From assembly GCA_013373245.1 (NCBI GenBank), contig JABXID010000262.1:1-39911 (forward strand): a stretch of DNA of 39,911 bases, written 5' to 3'. The DNA comes from Gammaproteobacteria bacterium. GTDB lineage: Bacteria; Pseudomonadota; Gammaproteobacteria; Enterobacterales; Alteromonadaceae. Below the pieces are notes generated by a model. It did not search any database, was not told where the DNA came from, and saw nothing but the letters and a program-made list of their open reading frames with translations. Each line of letters opens with the position of its first letter. Positions within the stretch are counted from its first letter, which is position 1. Shown here piece by piece: positions 17,956-25,623 of the stretch. Position numbers and translations under genes: made by a program.

Positions 17956-19827
17956 TTACTCAATGATCCAATGAACGCGAACTCCAAGCCCTAGATCATC
18001 GCTCGGTACACCAACCGCAACTTGATAATCAGCATCAAATATATTCTGCACGTAGAAATCGAATTGAATGTTAGATTGCCATAACCAACGAGTGGTCAAA
18101 TCCAATCTATGATAAGCGTCTAAATCATAGATATTCCCTTGGCCAGAATGCAGACTAGACCCTACCGTGTCACCTACATAATCAAAGCTTGCCGAAGTAG
18201 AAATGATGTCGTTATATTGATAATTTAACCCAGCGCCACCTTGCCATTCAGGGCGACCAGTAAGCACTTCATTTTCACTAGTTTCTAACTCCACATAGGT
18301 GATATCAAAATGATAAGACAAGGCATCCGTCAACTCTCCCGTCACAATCAGTTCGGCACCCGAACTGGTAATTTGCGAACGGTTAACCAGCGAGAATGTC
18401 GTAAAGTCAAAGTCGACTAAATCTGTATAGTCATAATTAAACACTGATAAACTGACAGTAGAATTCTCGAAACTCGCTTCAATACCGAAATCGTGATTAG
18501 TCGCTTGCTCTGGTTTTAAATTGGGGTTGCCAATTAGGTTATTGCTCAGTGCATATAGGCTAGGTAACTTAAAAGCCGTGCCTGTGTTTGCAAATAAGCG
18601 TATTTGCTCTGATAACTGATAACTCGCCCCTAGCTTCCACGTCGTTTGGTCGTCGAATCGTTTTGTGTCGTCATAACGCGCACCTGCAAAGACTGTAACC
18701 CCATTGAATTGCCACTTAGCATCGACAAACGCCGCTAAATTATCACGCTCTATGTTGTAATTGGTTGGAAGCTCAAACGAGATAATCTCACCAGTTTCAG
18801 AGAAGGTGAACATTTCCATTCGACCTTTAGTTTCACCCTGTTCTGATTTGTAATCGAGACCAGCTGTTAAAAACAGAGAGTCCAATTGAATGCCGTTTAA
18901 CCAACGTAGTTTGTAATAAGAATAGTCGTTTTCTGAAGTGGTCGGTGGCGCAGAGAAAAATGGTGCAATGCCAGGCGTCGATAAGCTTTCATTCGAATCG
19001 AAAACTTCCGCTTGCAAGGCAAGTTGGTAGTTTGCCGAAACCGTTTCTAGGTGACGTATACTGGCCGAGAAAACCTGTCCCTGTTTATCATCTTTGATTG
19101 AGTTTGGGTTAAATAAAATACCGCCACTCTGATCCGCAATCGCCTTTTGCTGATAATCGCTATAACGTGCACTAAGCTGAGTTTCACTGTCGTTTTTAAG
19201 GTTTAACGTCTCATGTGCTGTTAATTCAATGGACTTCTGTTCGTCACCGGTTGTTGCATTATCTGAATTCACAATGGTAGCGCCAAACATAGCACTGCCA
19301 AATGATAAGTTTCCGCTTAGGTGCTGAGAACCGTTGCTACGTAACGTTGCTGAAAGTGACGAAGTGGTGAATTCGCTGTCGTATGTTATAAAGTTAATTA
19401 CACCAGCAATGGCGTCAGAGCCGTAAATTGATGATTGCGCGCCTTTGATCACTTCGACACGTTGGATGACATCTTTTGATAAAGCACCTAAATCAAAGCT
19501 TCCCCCCCGCGTATCCAAAGGATTGTTTACTTGCACGCCGTCAATTTGAATAATAACAAAATTGGTTTCGGCACCTCGTAAAAATATTTCCTGACTTACC
19601 CCGGACTTTTGAACATTAATCCCTGGTACTTGAGTCAACACGTCTAATGCTGAAGAGCCAACAACAGAGTCAATCTGCTCTTTGGTTAAGACGAACAATG
19701 CGCTTGGCATTTGGTTTAACGCGACAGGGTTATAGTTTCCAAAAACACTAATTCTCTCAATATTATCGTTTGCACTGAGCAAACAAGGAATGAGTACCGA
19801 TACCCCTAACACTCCCCTTAAAAACAT
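17956..19827 (-). CDS. BtuB-like TonB-dependent outer-membrane receptor
   Basis: About 623 residues starting at the ATG at 19825-19827, which has AAAGG eight bases upstream and begins a signal peptide (MFLRGVLGVSVLIPCLLSA). A longer reading from TTG at 19860 would begin inside the operator palindrome, so I reject it. The plug domain is intact (MPSALFVLTKEQIDSV, GVSQEIFLRGAETNFVIIQIDGVQVN, VIQRVEVIKGAQSSIYGSDAIAGVINF) and a 22-strand-type barrel follows. BtuB-like by plug sequence and size, but no cobalamin riboswitch precedes it, and it heads an operon of sugar-processing genes. It probably imports an oligosaccharide or a cofactor for the operon; ligand unknown. Confidence 0.87.
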   Translation of the reverse strand: MFLRGVLGVSVLIPCLLSANDNIERISVFGNYNPVALNQMPSALFVLTKEQIDSVVGSSALDVLTQVPGINVQKSGVSQEIFLRGAETNFVIIQIDGVQVNNPLDTRGGSFDLGALSKDVIQRVEVIKGAQSSIYGSDAIAGVINFITYDSEFTTSSLSATLRSNGSQHLSGNLSFGSAMFGATIVNSDNATTGDEQKSIELTAHETLNLKNDSETQLSARYSDYQQKAIADQSGGILFNPNSIKDDKQGQVFSASIRHLETVSANYQLALQAEVFDSNESLSTPGIAPFFSAPPTTSENDYSYYKLRWLNGIQLDSLFLTAGLDYKSEQGETKGRMEMFTFSETGEIISFELPTNYNIERDNLAAFVDAKWQFNGVTVFAGARYDDTKRFDDQTTWKLGASYQLSEQIRLFANTGTAFKLPSLYALSNNLIGNPNLKPEQATNHDFGIEASFENSTVSLSVFNYDYTDLVDFDFTTFSLVNRSQITSSGAELIVTGELTDALSYHFDITYVELETSENEVLTGRPEWQGGAGLNYQYNDIISTSASFDYVGDTVGSSLHSGQGNIYDLDAYHRLDLTTRWLWQSNIQFDFYVQNIFDADYQVAVGVPSDDLGLGVRVHWIIE

Positions 19828-19850
19828 ATATCTAACCTTTAATTGTAATT

Positions 19851-19860
19851 TTGTTAACAA
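19851..19860. promoter_or_regulatory. palindromic operator of the six-gene operon
   Basis: Exact TTGTTAACAA, 23 bases upstream of the receptor ATG at 19827, close enough to overlap the transcription start or early leader. It helps decide the start codon of that gene. Confidence 0.75.
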
Positions 19861-20019
19861 TCTACCATAAACAAATTACATATAATACTAGGGTAAGATA
19901 AAAATTTAAGGTCAATAATTAAGTGATAAATACTGTCAAATTGGTGGTGTTCCGAACTGAACAAATTGCTCATCACTCTCAAAAATAACAATGTTAGTTG
20001 TATGACTTTGTGAACAAGA

Positions 20020-20047
20020 AAAGCCAGCGAATGATGTCGCTGGCTTT
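20020..20047 (-). terminator. terminator of the FG-GAP lipoprotein gene
   Basis: Eleven-pair perfect stem (AAGCCAGCG core) with a six-base loop; on the minus strand it is followed by TTTTCTTGTT, 38 bases after the stop codon. Confidence 0.8.
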
Positions 20048-20085
20048 CGTTAAATATTTAATAGCCTTTATAGAGGCTAACTAGA

Positions 20086-23000
20086 CTAGAGTTTGTTTAT
20101 CGTTAGATTATCAAAGTAATAATCTAAGGTAAGCGTGTTCGCAAAACCTGGGCTAAATACTTTAAACCCTACAATATAATCACCAATTGGCAACGTTTTA
20201 GTCATGGAGAGTGAATGCCATTGCCCCGCCGTTTTCTTCTGCCAAAGCTTATAAACTTCTGAGTTTTCAGGCGTCTCGAACGGTCGAATAGACAATTCAA
20301 TGACGTAATCTGTTCCCGTTGATAAATTATTTCCAAGAACATCAACTCCCAGTTTATAGTCGCCACTTTCAGTAACATCGAATTTCACATCCTTAAGAAT
20401 AAGGTGTCTTACTTCCCCAGCTGGTGCAAACTCAAGTTTAATACTGCCAGTGCCACCGTTTGATTGCTCTGTACTCATGGAAATATCAGAAGAACGATCT
20501 GTTGCAAACGCACCATCGACGTAGCTATACCATTCGCTGACATCGCTAGTTTCTCCATCTATGTTGCCACAAGCTAGAAGGTTAACCGTCGCATCACAGA
20601 TGTCCGGTTGTTCTCCATCTGATCCCGAACCACCATCACTCGTGTCATCCCCGCCAGTGTTTGAATCGTCTGTAGGTGCAACCACGTTTAGTGGAGATAA
20701 GCCAGCGTTGACCGTTTCACCTTTGTCATTAGTAAATTTAACAAACAAGAAGTAAAAATTGCCTTCGTCTAGCTCTGACGTTGTTTTAAGTCCCGTCAAA
20801 TCAAATGTGGTTGTTGCGCTGCCAGACGTTGTTCCTGCATAACCTAATTCTTCATTAATTAAGTCATTAACGGGAACCCATGCTGAAGTTAACTCTCTAA
20901 AATAAAAGGTTACCCCTGAGTCAGCTATCGTTTGTCCTGAACCGGCATGGTAATTAGCGGTAACTTCAAACATAACATCAGTCGGTATGTCGACGGTATA
21001 TTTACTGTTGTCGTCAAATGCCACTGACTGTTCAAAATATTCTTCAACTGTGATGTCTACACTGTCAAATACCGTATCTTCACTATCTGCTGTCACTGCT
21101 TTTATAGTTGTCACGCCCAAACTTAAATTGGACACTAGCCCAGACTCGTTTACAGATGCGATGCTTTCGTCGCTACTGCTCCATATGACAGTCTTATTGT
21201 CGGCATTATCCGGTGTTACCACGGCATCTAATTTCGTTTGCTGTTCTAGATAAAAAGGTTGTTCGAAACCTGATATCTGTACGTCAGTGGTTAATACTTC
21301 AGCAAAGTCGCCAACTTCAACAGTTATCTCAACAAAAACTGAATTGTCATGATGAGACTCAGCCATAATCGTTACACTACCGTCACTTATACCTGTTACT
21401 TCACCATTGTTTGTTACGGTCGCGATATTTACATCTGTCGACGCCCAGTTGAGTTCGGGTTTTGCATTTAGAGGTGTGAAAACTGGCTCGATAACTACAG
21501 ATTCTGTAGGTCTTAATTTAATGCTTGTATCGTCCACTGATAAGCTCGAAGGTAACGGCGCTTCTGCATCTCTGCTGTAAATAATTTGATTCGCTGTGAC
21601 ATTGTCGAGTGTGACACTTTCACCGTTTCGCCAAGTAACTGTTACGGATGCTATATTGGTGGCTTTACCGAGGCCAAAATGTACTGTATCAATGACTCCG
21701 GCCGAAAATACCTCGCCTGCTGAGCTCACTCGTTTTTTATATTGTTCACCAGTATGTAAGCTTACGACGATCTCTGCCGACATTGGGTCAATATTTTCAA
21801 GCGGGCTGTAGTCAACATCCACTAATAAGTAGTTATTATCGTTCTCTGTCTGGTTATTCCATAAGTACCAATGACCTACCTCTTCACTGCCACTCAGCAT
21901 ATCGACATAACCATCTTTATCAAAGTCGAATGCCTGCCCCATATCACCGTGCCCTGTATCATTAGGATCAAATGCACCGTGGTTATGTGTTGTGATAAAC
22001 TGACCATCACCTGTGTTCAAAAGAAGTAAGTCTGTAATTCGTTGCTTCAAAAAACCATATCTATATACGAATAAGTCATTCCAACCATCATTATTGAAAT
22101 CACCATGAGTAACGCCCCAATGGTCCCCCCCTTTGGGTATATTCCAATCCGCTGATGCATCAACAAATTGCTCACCTTGATTAACAAGCAGCACGTCTTG
22201 ACCGTTTCGGTTATTAGGAGTCCAATCGTAAGATACGTCGGTAAGACCGCTTAATGTAAATGACACATTCCAATAGATATTTTGATCGCGAACCCATTCG
22301 GCCTTCCAGTTTCCATCGCCGGTATGGCCAATGTAAAGCCCGTTAACTGAACGTTCCTCTGGCCATCCCGAGGCTTCGGCTGCAGCAACGGTCAATGTAT
22401 CTTCTGCGTCGACCATTTCTGCAGGTAATTGATTTGGTTGGAAACCTGCGGCTTTTACTACATGTCTTGCTTTATCTGTGCCTAAGAATATTGGATAGTC
22501 GCCATTCCACTGACGGTAGGTTAACTTTAAGTCTGATAAGGTAATCGCACCATCTGCTTTAAAGTCGATAAGCGTGGTACCTTTTTCACCGTCGTCATGA
22601 ATATTTAGCTCACCATTGGCCGGGTTAAAGTCAATTGATTTGCGAGATAACTGATAATGTGTTTTTCCGGAGGCTAAATATAAATCTAGTCGGCCGTCAT
22701 TATTCACATCCACATCAGTGATGGCATTAATGCCCCAAGCTTTTCGCACATTCGCTGGCAAAACAGTGTCGGTTACATTAGTGAAGGTAAAGTTGCCATT
22801 GCCCTGCCAAATAGTAAGCGGTGAATATAAAACTAAATCGTCAATTTGGTCACCATTGAAATCAGTGATCAGCAGTCGCTCAGCATTTTGACTTTCAACA
22901 CCAGGCACGCGCACTGGGGTAAACGTACCGTCTCCCATGTTCCGATAAAATAATTGGATCGGACCATCACTATTTGGAGTTTTTGCATTGGCTAAAATAA

Positions 23001-24414
23001 TATCGAGATCGCCATCAAGATCAAAATCAACCCAACGTGGAGAACGCCCCCGCGCCGGTGTATTAATGCCTGTTTCAACCGATACATTTTCAAATACACC
23101 GTCATTGTTTTTAAGTAATGCGTAAGACGTTGGACTAGTTCCATTGGCGCCACCTAACGCCACCATTATATCTAGGTCACCATCGGCATCATAATCTCCA
23201 AGCGCATTGCCATGGAAGTCTTGAGCTCCAGCAAACAAACGCTGAATAGTTACCGTGTTGTCACCGTTATTAGTAACCAATTGCGGCGGAATGTAATTAT
23301 GATTAGCGGTAACAAAGTCATAGTGTCCGTCGTTATTAACATCTCCAATAGCAGGTCCACCATACTTATAGGTATCTTCAGTAATTAAACCAATATCTGA
23401 CGATATATCATTGAACATAACTAGCTCTTCAGTAACGTCAGTAAAAGTTACTTTGTTGATGGTTATGGCCTCCGAACGTCCTGAAAATACCAGTTGTTGC
23501 TCACCTGCAGCTGGAAACTTAACAAGCGCTTGCAGAGTATGAGTCCCAGCAGATGGAACGTCCATGCTATCAATTAGCCATGTATCGCCTGAGGTTAAAC
23601 TTAAACTTGCATAATTAACGTCGATAGCCAATTCTAGAGTCACAAGTTTTTGCAGCGAGCCTGTAATGTCTGCATCGAAAGAATACTGCAATGTATTGTC
23701 TATGGTGATTGGCAACTCAGAACCATCAACAACAAAAGAGCCGTCCGAATCCTCATCGGTATCATTTGAATTATCGTCAGAGTCGTCGTCTGAATCGTCA
23801 GAGTTGTCACCTGAGTCGTTAATCAAGTCCTTTAGTTTTTCTAAAATATCAATATTGATGCCTAAGCTAGTTAAATGACTTACCAAATGAGCGATAGCAG
23901 CGTCTCGTTTTACTAATGCAATGTCTGGCATCAGAGTTTTCATTGCAGACTCAAAGTCACTAGCATTAAGTGTGAGATCGAGTCCATTTGAAACTTTAAG
24001 ATCATTTTGCAGAGCTATACCATTCGCAGGATTTCCATCTGTATCCAAAGATTGCAACAACCTCGCAATATTAACAGCGATGATAGCTTGTTCTTTACTG
24101 TCATTTGAGGTTGCTTTAGCAATGTGCAATGGAGTAACAACAGAAGAAGCCTCAACCGGCGGCAACAACAACTCGTCAATGTAAAACGTAACTGAATCGC
24201 CAGGCTTATATAGAAACTCCCCCTTATCATTGGTAACTCCACGATTGGTGTCAGTTTTATAATTAATGTTGGACACAGGAGCATCAATAAAAACGCCTGT
24301 ATTATAACTCTCTTCTTCCTCGTTTATTTCTGCACACGCAACAACACTACCTGCTGCTATTAGCAGGGCGGATCGCACATATCTACGAAGTAATTCCTTC
24401 CCCGTAAGTTTCAT
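20086..24414 (-). CDS. giant multidomain lipoprotein: FG-GAP/VCBS propeller, ASPIC/UnbV, BIG2 domains, shared module and C-terminal CBM-like domain
   Basis: 1442 residues; the signal ends at VACA (lipobox). Order: N-terminal domain (GVFIDAPVSNINY, with DTDGNPANGI) ~35-195; Asp/Ser-rich linker ~200-230; jelly-roll with DVTEELV end to ~335; FG-GAP repeats with calcium loops (at least seven, e.g. GDVNNDGHYDF, GDYDADGDLDI, GDFNNDGWNDL, FDFDKDGYVDM), interrupted by an insert near 610-770; ASPIC/UnbV domain (VTWRNGESVTLDNV); two BIG2 Ig domains; one copy of the ~115-residue module seen three times in the protein at 598-1710; then a carbohydrate-binding-like jelly roll (CGNIDGETSDVSEWYSY to the end). 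No catalytic motif. It is probably a surface glycan-binding protein of the locus, which is inference from architecture, the operator and neighbours. GGGAA precedes ATG 24414. Confidence 0.88.
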   Translation of the reverse strand: MKLTGKELLRRYVRSALLIAAGSVVACAEINEEEESYNTGVFIDAPVSNINYKTDTNRGVTNDKGEFLYKPGDSVTFYIDELLLPPVEASSVVTPLHIAKATSNDSKEQAIIAVNIARLLQSLDTDGNPANGIALQNDLKVSNGLDLTLNASDFESAMKTLMPDIALVKRDAAIAHLVSHLTSLGINIDILEKLKDLINDSGDNSDDSDDDSDDNSNDTDEDSDGSFVVDGSELPITIDNTLQYSFDADITGSLQKLVTLELAIDVNYASLSLTSGDTWLIDSMDVPSAGTHTLQALVKFPAAGEQQLVFSGRSEAITINKVTFTDVTEELVMFNDISSDIGLITEDTYKYGGPAIGDVNNDGHYDFVTANHNYIPPQLVTNNGDNTVTIQRLFAGAQDFHGNALGDYDADGDLDIMVALGGANGTSPTSYALLKNNDGVFENVSVETGINTPARGRSPRWVDFDLDGDLDIILANAKTPNSDGPIQLFYRNMGDGTFTPVRVPGVESQNAERLLITDFNGDQIDDLVLYSPLTIWQGNGNFTFTNVTDTVLPANVRKAWGINAITDVDVNNDGRLDLYLASGKTHYQLSRKSIDFNPANGELNIHDDGEKGTTLIDFKADGAITLSDLKLTYRQWNGDYPIFLGTDKARHVVKAAGFQPNQLPAEMVDAEDTLTVAAAEASGWPEERSVNGLYIGHTGDGNWKAEWVRDQNIYWNVSFTLSGLTDVSYDWTPNNRNGQDVLLVNQGEQFVDASADWNIPKGGDHWGVTHGDFNNDGWNDLFVYRYGFLKQRITDLLLLNTGDGQFITTHNHGAFDPNDTGHGDMGQAFDFDKDGYVDMLSGSEEVGHWYLWNNQTENDNNYLLVDVDYSPLENIDPMSAEIVVSLHTGEQYKKRVSSAGEVFSAGVIDTVHFGLGKATNIASVTVTWRNGESVTLDNVTANQIIYSRDAEAPLPSSLSVDDTSIKLRPTESVVIEPVFTPLNAKPELNWASTDVNIATVTNNGEVTGISDGSVTIMAESHHDNSVFVEITVEVGDFAEVLTTDVQISGFEQPFYLEQQTKLDAVVTPDNADNKTVIWSSSDESIASVNESGLVSNLSLGVTTIKAVTADSEDTVFDSVDITVEEYFEQSVAFDDNSKYTVDIPTDVMFEVTANYHAGSGQTIADSGVTFYFRELTSAWVPVNDLINEELGYAGTTSGSATTTFDLTGLKTTSELDEGNFYFLFVKFTNDKGETVNAGLSPLNVVAPTDDSNTGGDDTSDGGSGSDGEQPDICDATVNLLACGNIDGETSDVSEWYSYVDGAFATDRSSDISMSTEQSNGGTGSIKLEFAPAGEVRHLILKDVKFDVTESGDYKLGVDVLGNNLSTGTDYVIELSIRPFETPENSEVYKLWQKKTAGQWHSLSMTKTLPIGDYIVGFKVFSPGFANTLTLDYYFDNLTINKL
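20680..21033 (-). repeat. fourth copy of the shared ~115-residue module (within CDS)
   Basis: Contains AFDDNSKYT, HAGSGQTIADSGVTFYFRELT, GTTSGSATTTFDLTGL, EGNFYFLFVKF and SPLNVV. Each segment has its counterpart in the same order in the three tandem copies at 598-1710. Confidence 0.8.
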
Positions 24415-24743
24415 ATTATATTTCCCATGTTGATTTGACTTTTATTATATTCTTGAGTGTTTTTTAGACACATTGAACAGCGTACATTGTTAACAATTAA
24501 TGATCAACACGGAAATAAATAGCAATTATGAGTTTGGATTTTGATAAGTAACAAAGGAAGATTATAAGTTGTAGCTACTTAAAGCCTCTTTTGGGCCAAA
24601 ACTAGGAAAGTCGATAAGGTAGAAATGAATTAGAAGAAAAACATAACAGTTGCAAAGGTTATCATTAACTTTACAACTATTTCTCGGGCTATAAAAAATA
24701 GACAGGTATTATAAGTTTAAAATTAAACGACAGTCTAAAAGAT
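24415..24743. promoter_or_regulatory. intergenic region with palindromic operator before the FG-GAP gene
   Basis: The 329-base gap upstream of the FG-GAP gene contains ATTGTTAACAAT at 24486-24497 (core 24487-24496), 73 bases from the start at 24414. The rest is AT-rich; I see no further gene, and no clear terminator for the SapC gene. Confidence 0.7.
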
Positions 24744-25457
24744 CTATTTGTCAGCGTGCCACTTTATTAATTTATCCAGATGAGTTGCAGAACTTAATAC
24801 CAAGTGACATATCTGTAAAACACCGGACTCATGACAACGCTCTAAATCTTTGCCCTTTAGTGCTGATACATTTTCTTTATTAAAAGCAAACAACCCGTTT
24901 AAACTTGCTTGCTTGCCATCAGCCAGGTCAAAATTTAAACCTATTTCTTCAAGTAAGTTTAAGTCAGCCGCTTGCTGTAACAGCGTAGCGGTTTGCATTG
25001 TTCCCCCCATAAGCTGAGAAAAAATAGCTTCAATGCGCTTAAAGTATTCGGTAGCTTCTCCGGTCTCAGTAAACAATAACTCGCCTTTATCATGGCGCAC
25101 TAACTCATTATCAATATCAATCGCTATAGAGCCTTTTGCACGGTTTTTGGGATCAGGAATAAACGCTTGAAACGGCTTGCGTAGCACGTCGAGAGGTAAA
25201 TGTTTTGCGCGCCAAACCTCTCCTTGCAGAAATAGGTTTTCACCAGAGTGAAGCCCCAAGATCGCAATTAATTGAAATTCATTGGTTTCGGGATTTTTAC
25301 TAATGAAAATTGGGTATTCATGTATCAAAGTGCTGAGTTCACCTGCGACTACAACCGCAGCATTAACTTTATTTTCTACGATATCAAACTTACCTGTATT
25401 TATACGAATATCTTTGTGTGCTTCTGAGTTCACCAATTCAAATTGTGGTGTTGACAT
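24744..25457 (-). CDS. SapC family protein
   Basis: 237 residues with no signal peptide, so cytoplasmic. It matches the SapC family by its opening and core (VVAGELSTLIHEYPIFISK, AILGLHSGENLFL, PLDVLRKPFQAFI, ELLFTETGEAT, LNGLFAFN). The family was named from a Campylobacter S-layer locus; in marine gammaproteobacteria and Caulobacter relatives it is repeatedly found beside TIGR01782-type TonB receptors, and its function is unknown. Here it has its own promoter region with the operator, separated by a terminator from the upstream receptor-lipoprotein operon. The ATG at 25457 is preceded by GGGAT. Confidence 0.88.
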   Translation of the reverse strand: MSTPQFELVNSEAHKDIRINTGKFDIVENKVNAAVVVAGELSTLIHEYPIFISKNPETNEFQLIAILGLHSGENLFLQGEVWRAKHLPLDVLRKPFQAFIPDPKNRAKGSIAIDIDNELVRHDKGELLFTETGEATEYFKRIEAIFSQLMGGTMQTATLLQQAADLNLLEEIGLNFDLADGKQASLNGLFAFNKENVSALKGKDLERCHESGVLQICHLVLSSATHLDKLIKWHADK

Positions 25458-25513
25458 GACTTATCCCATTTATTGTTATTTTATGTAGTGTTAGGTTTAT
25501 ACATTATTTGAAC

Positions 25514-25525
25514 ATTGTTAACAAT
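25514..25525. promoter_or_regulatory. palindromic operator upstream of the SapC gene
   Basis: ATTGTTAACAAT, with core TTGTTAACAA at 25515-25524, 57 bases before the SapC start. Confidence 0.75.
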
Positions 25526-25577
25526 ATTCAATACAAGATCATTCACTTCAGCTAAATTACAAATTTATAAGCTATAA

Positions 25578-25603
25578 AAAAACCTCGGCAAGCCGAGGTT
25601 TTT
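25578..25603 (-). terminator. terminator of the TonB receptor-lipoprotein operon
   Basis: Perfect stem AACCTCGGC/GCCGAGGTT with an AA loop, flanked by A-runs and T-runs on both sides, 21 bases past the lipoprotein stop on the minus strand. Confidence 0.88.
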
Positions 25604-25623
25604 AAAGTCAAGATATTCCCTTT

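Noticed and set aside
19828-19860. Upstream TTG start extending the BtuB-like receptor by 11 residues
   Set aside because: It lies in the operator palindrome, has no Shine-Dalgarno, and the ATG at 19827 has AAAGG and starts the signal peptide directly.
19861-20019. Cobalamin riboswitch before the BtuB-like receptor
   Set aside because: The region is short and AT-rich, with no B12-box-like or conserved stem sequence that I can see.
23666-23878. Ser-rich reading frame on the plus strand
   Set aside because: It is the reverse complement of the Asp/Ser-rich linker of the FG-GAP gene; low complexity, no start signals.
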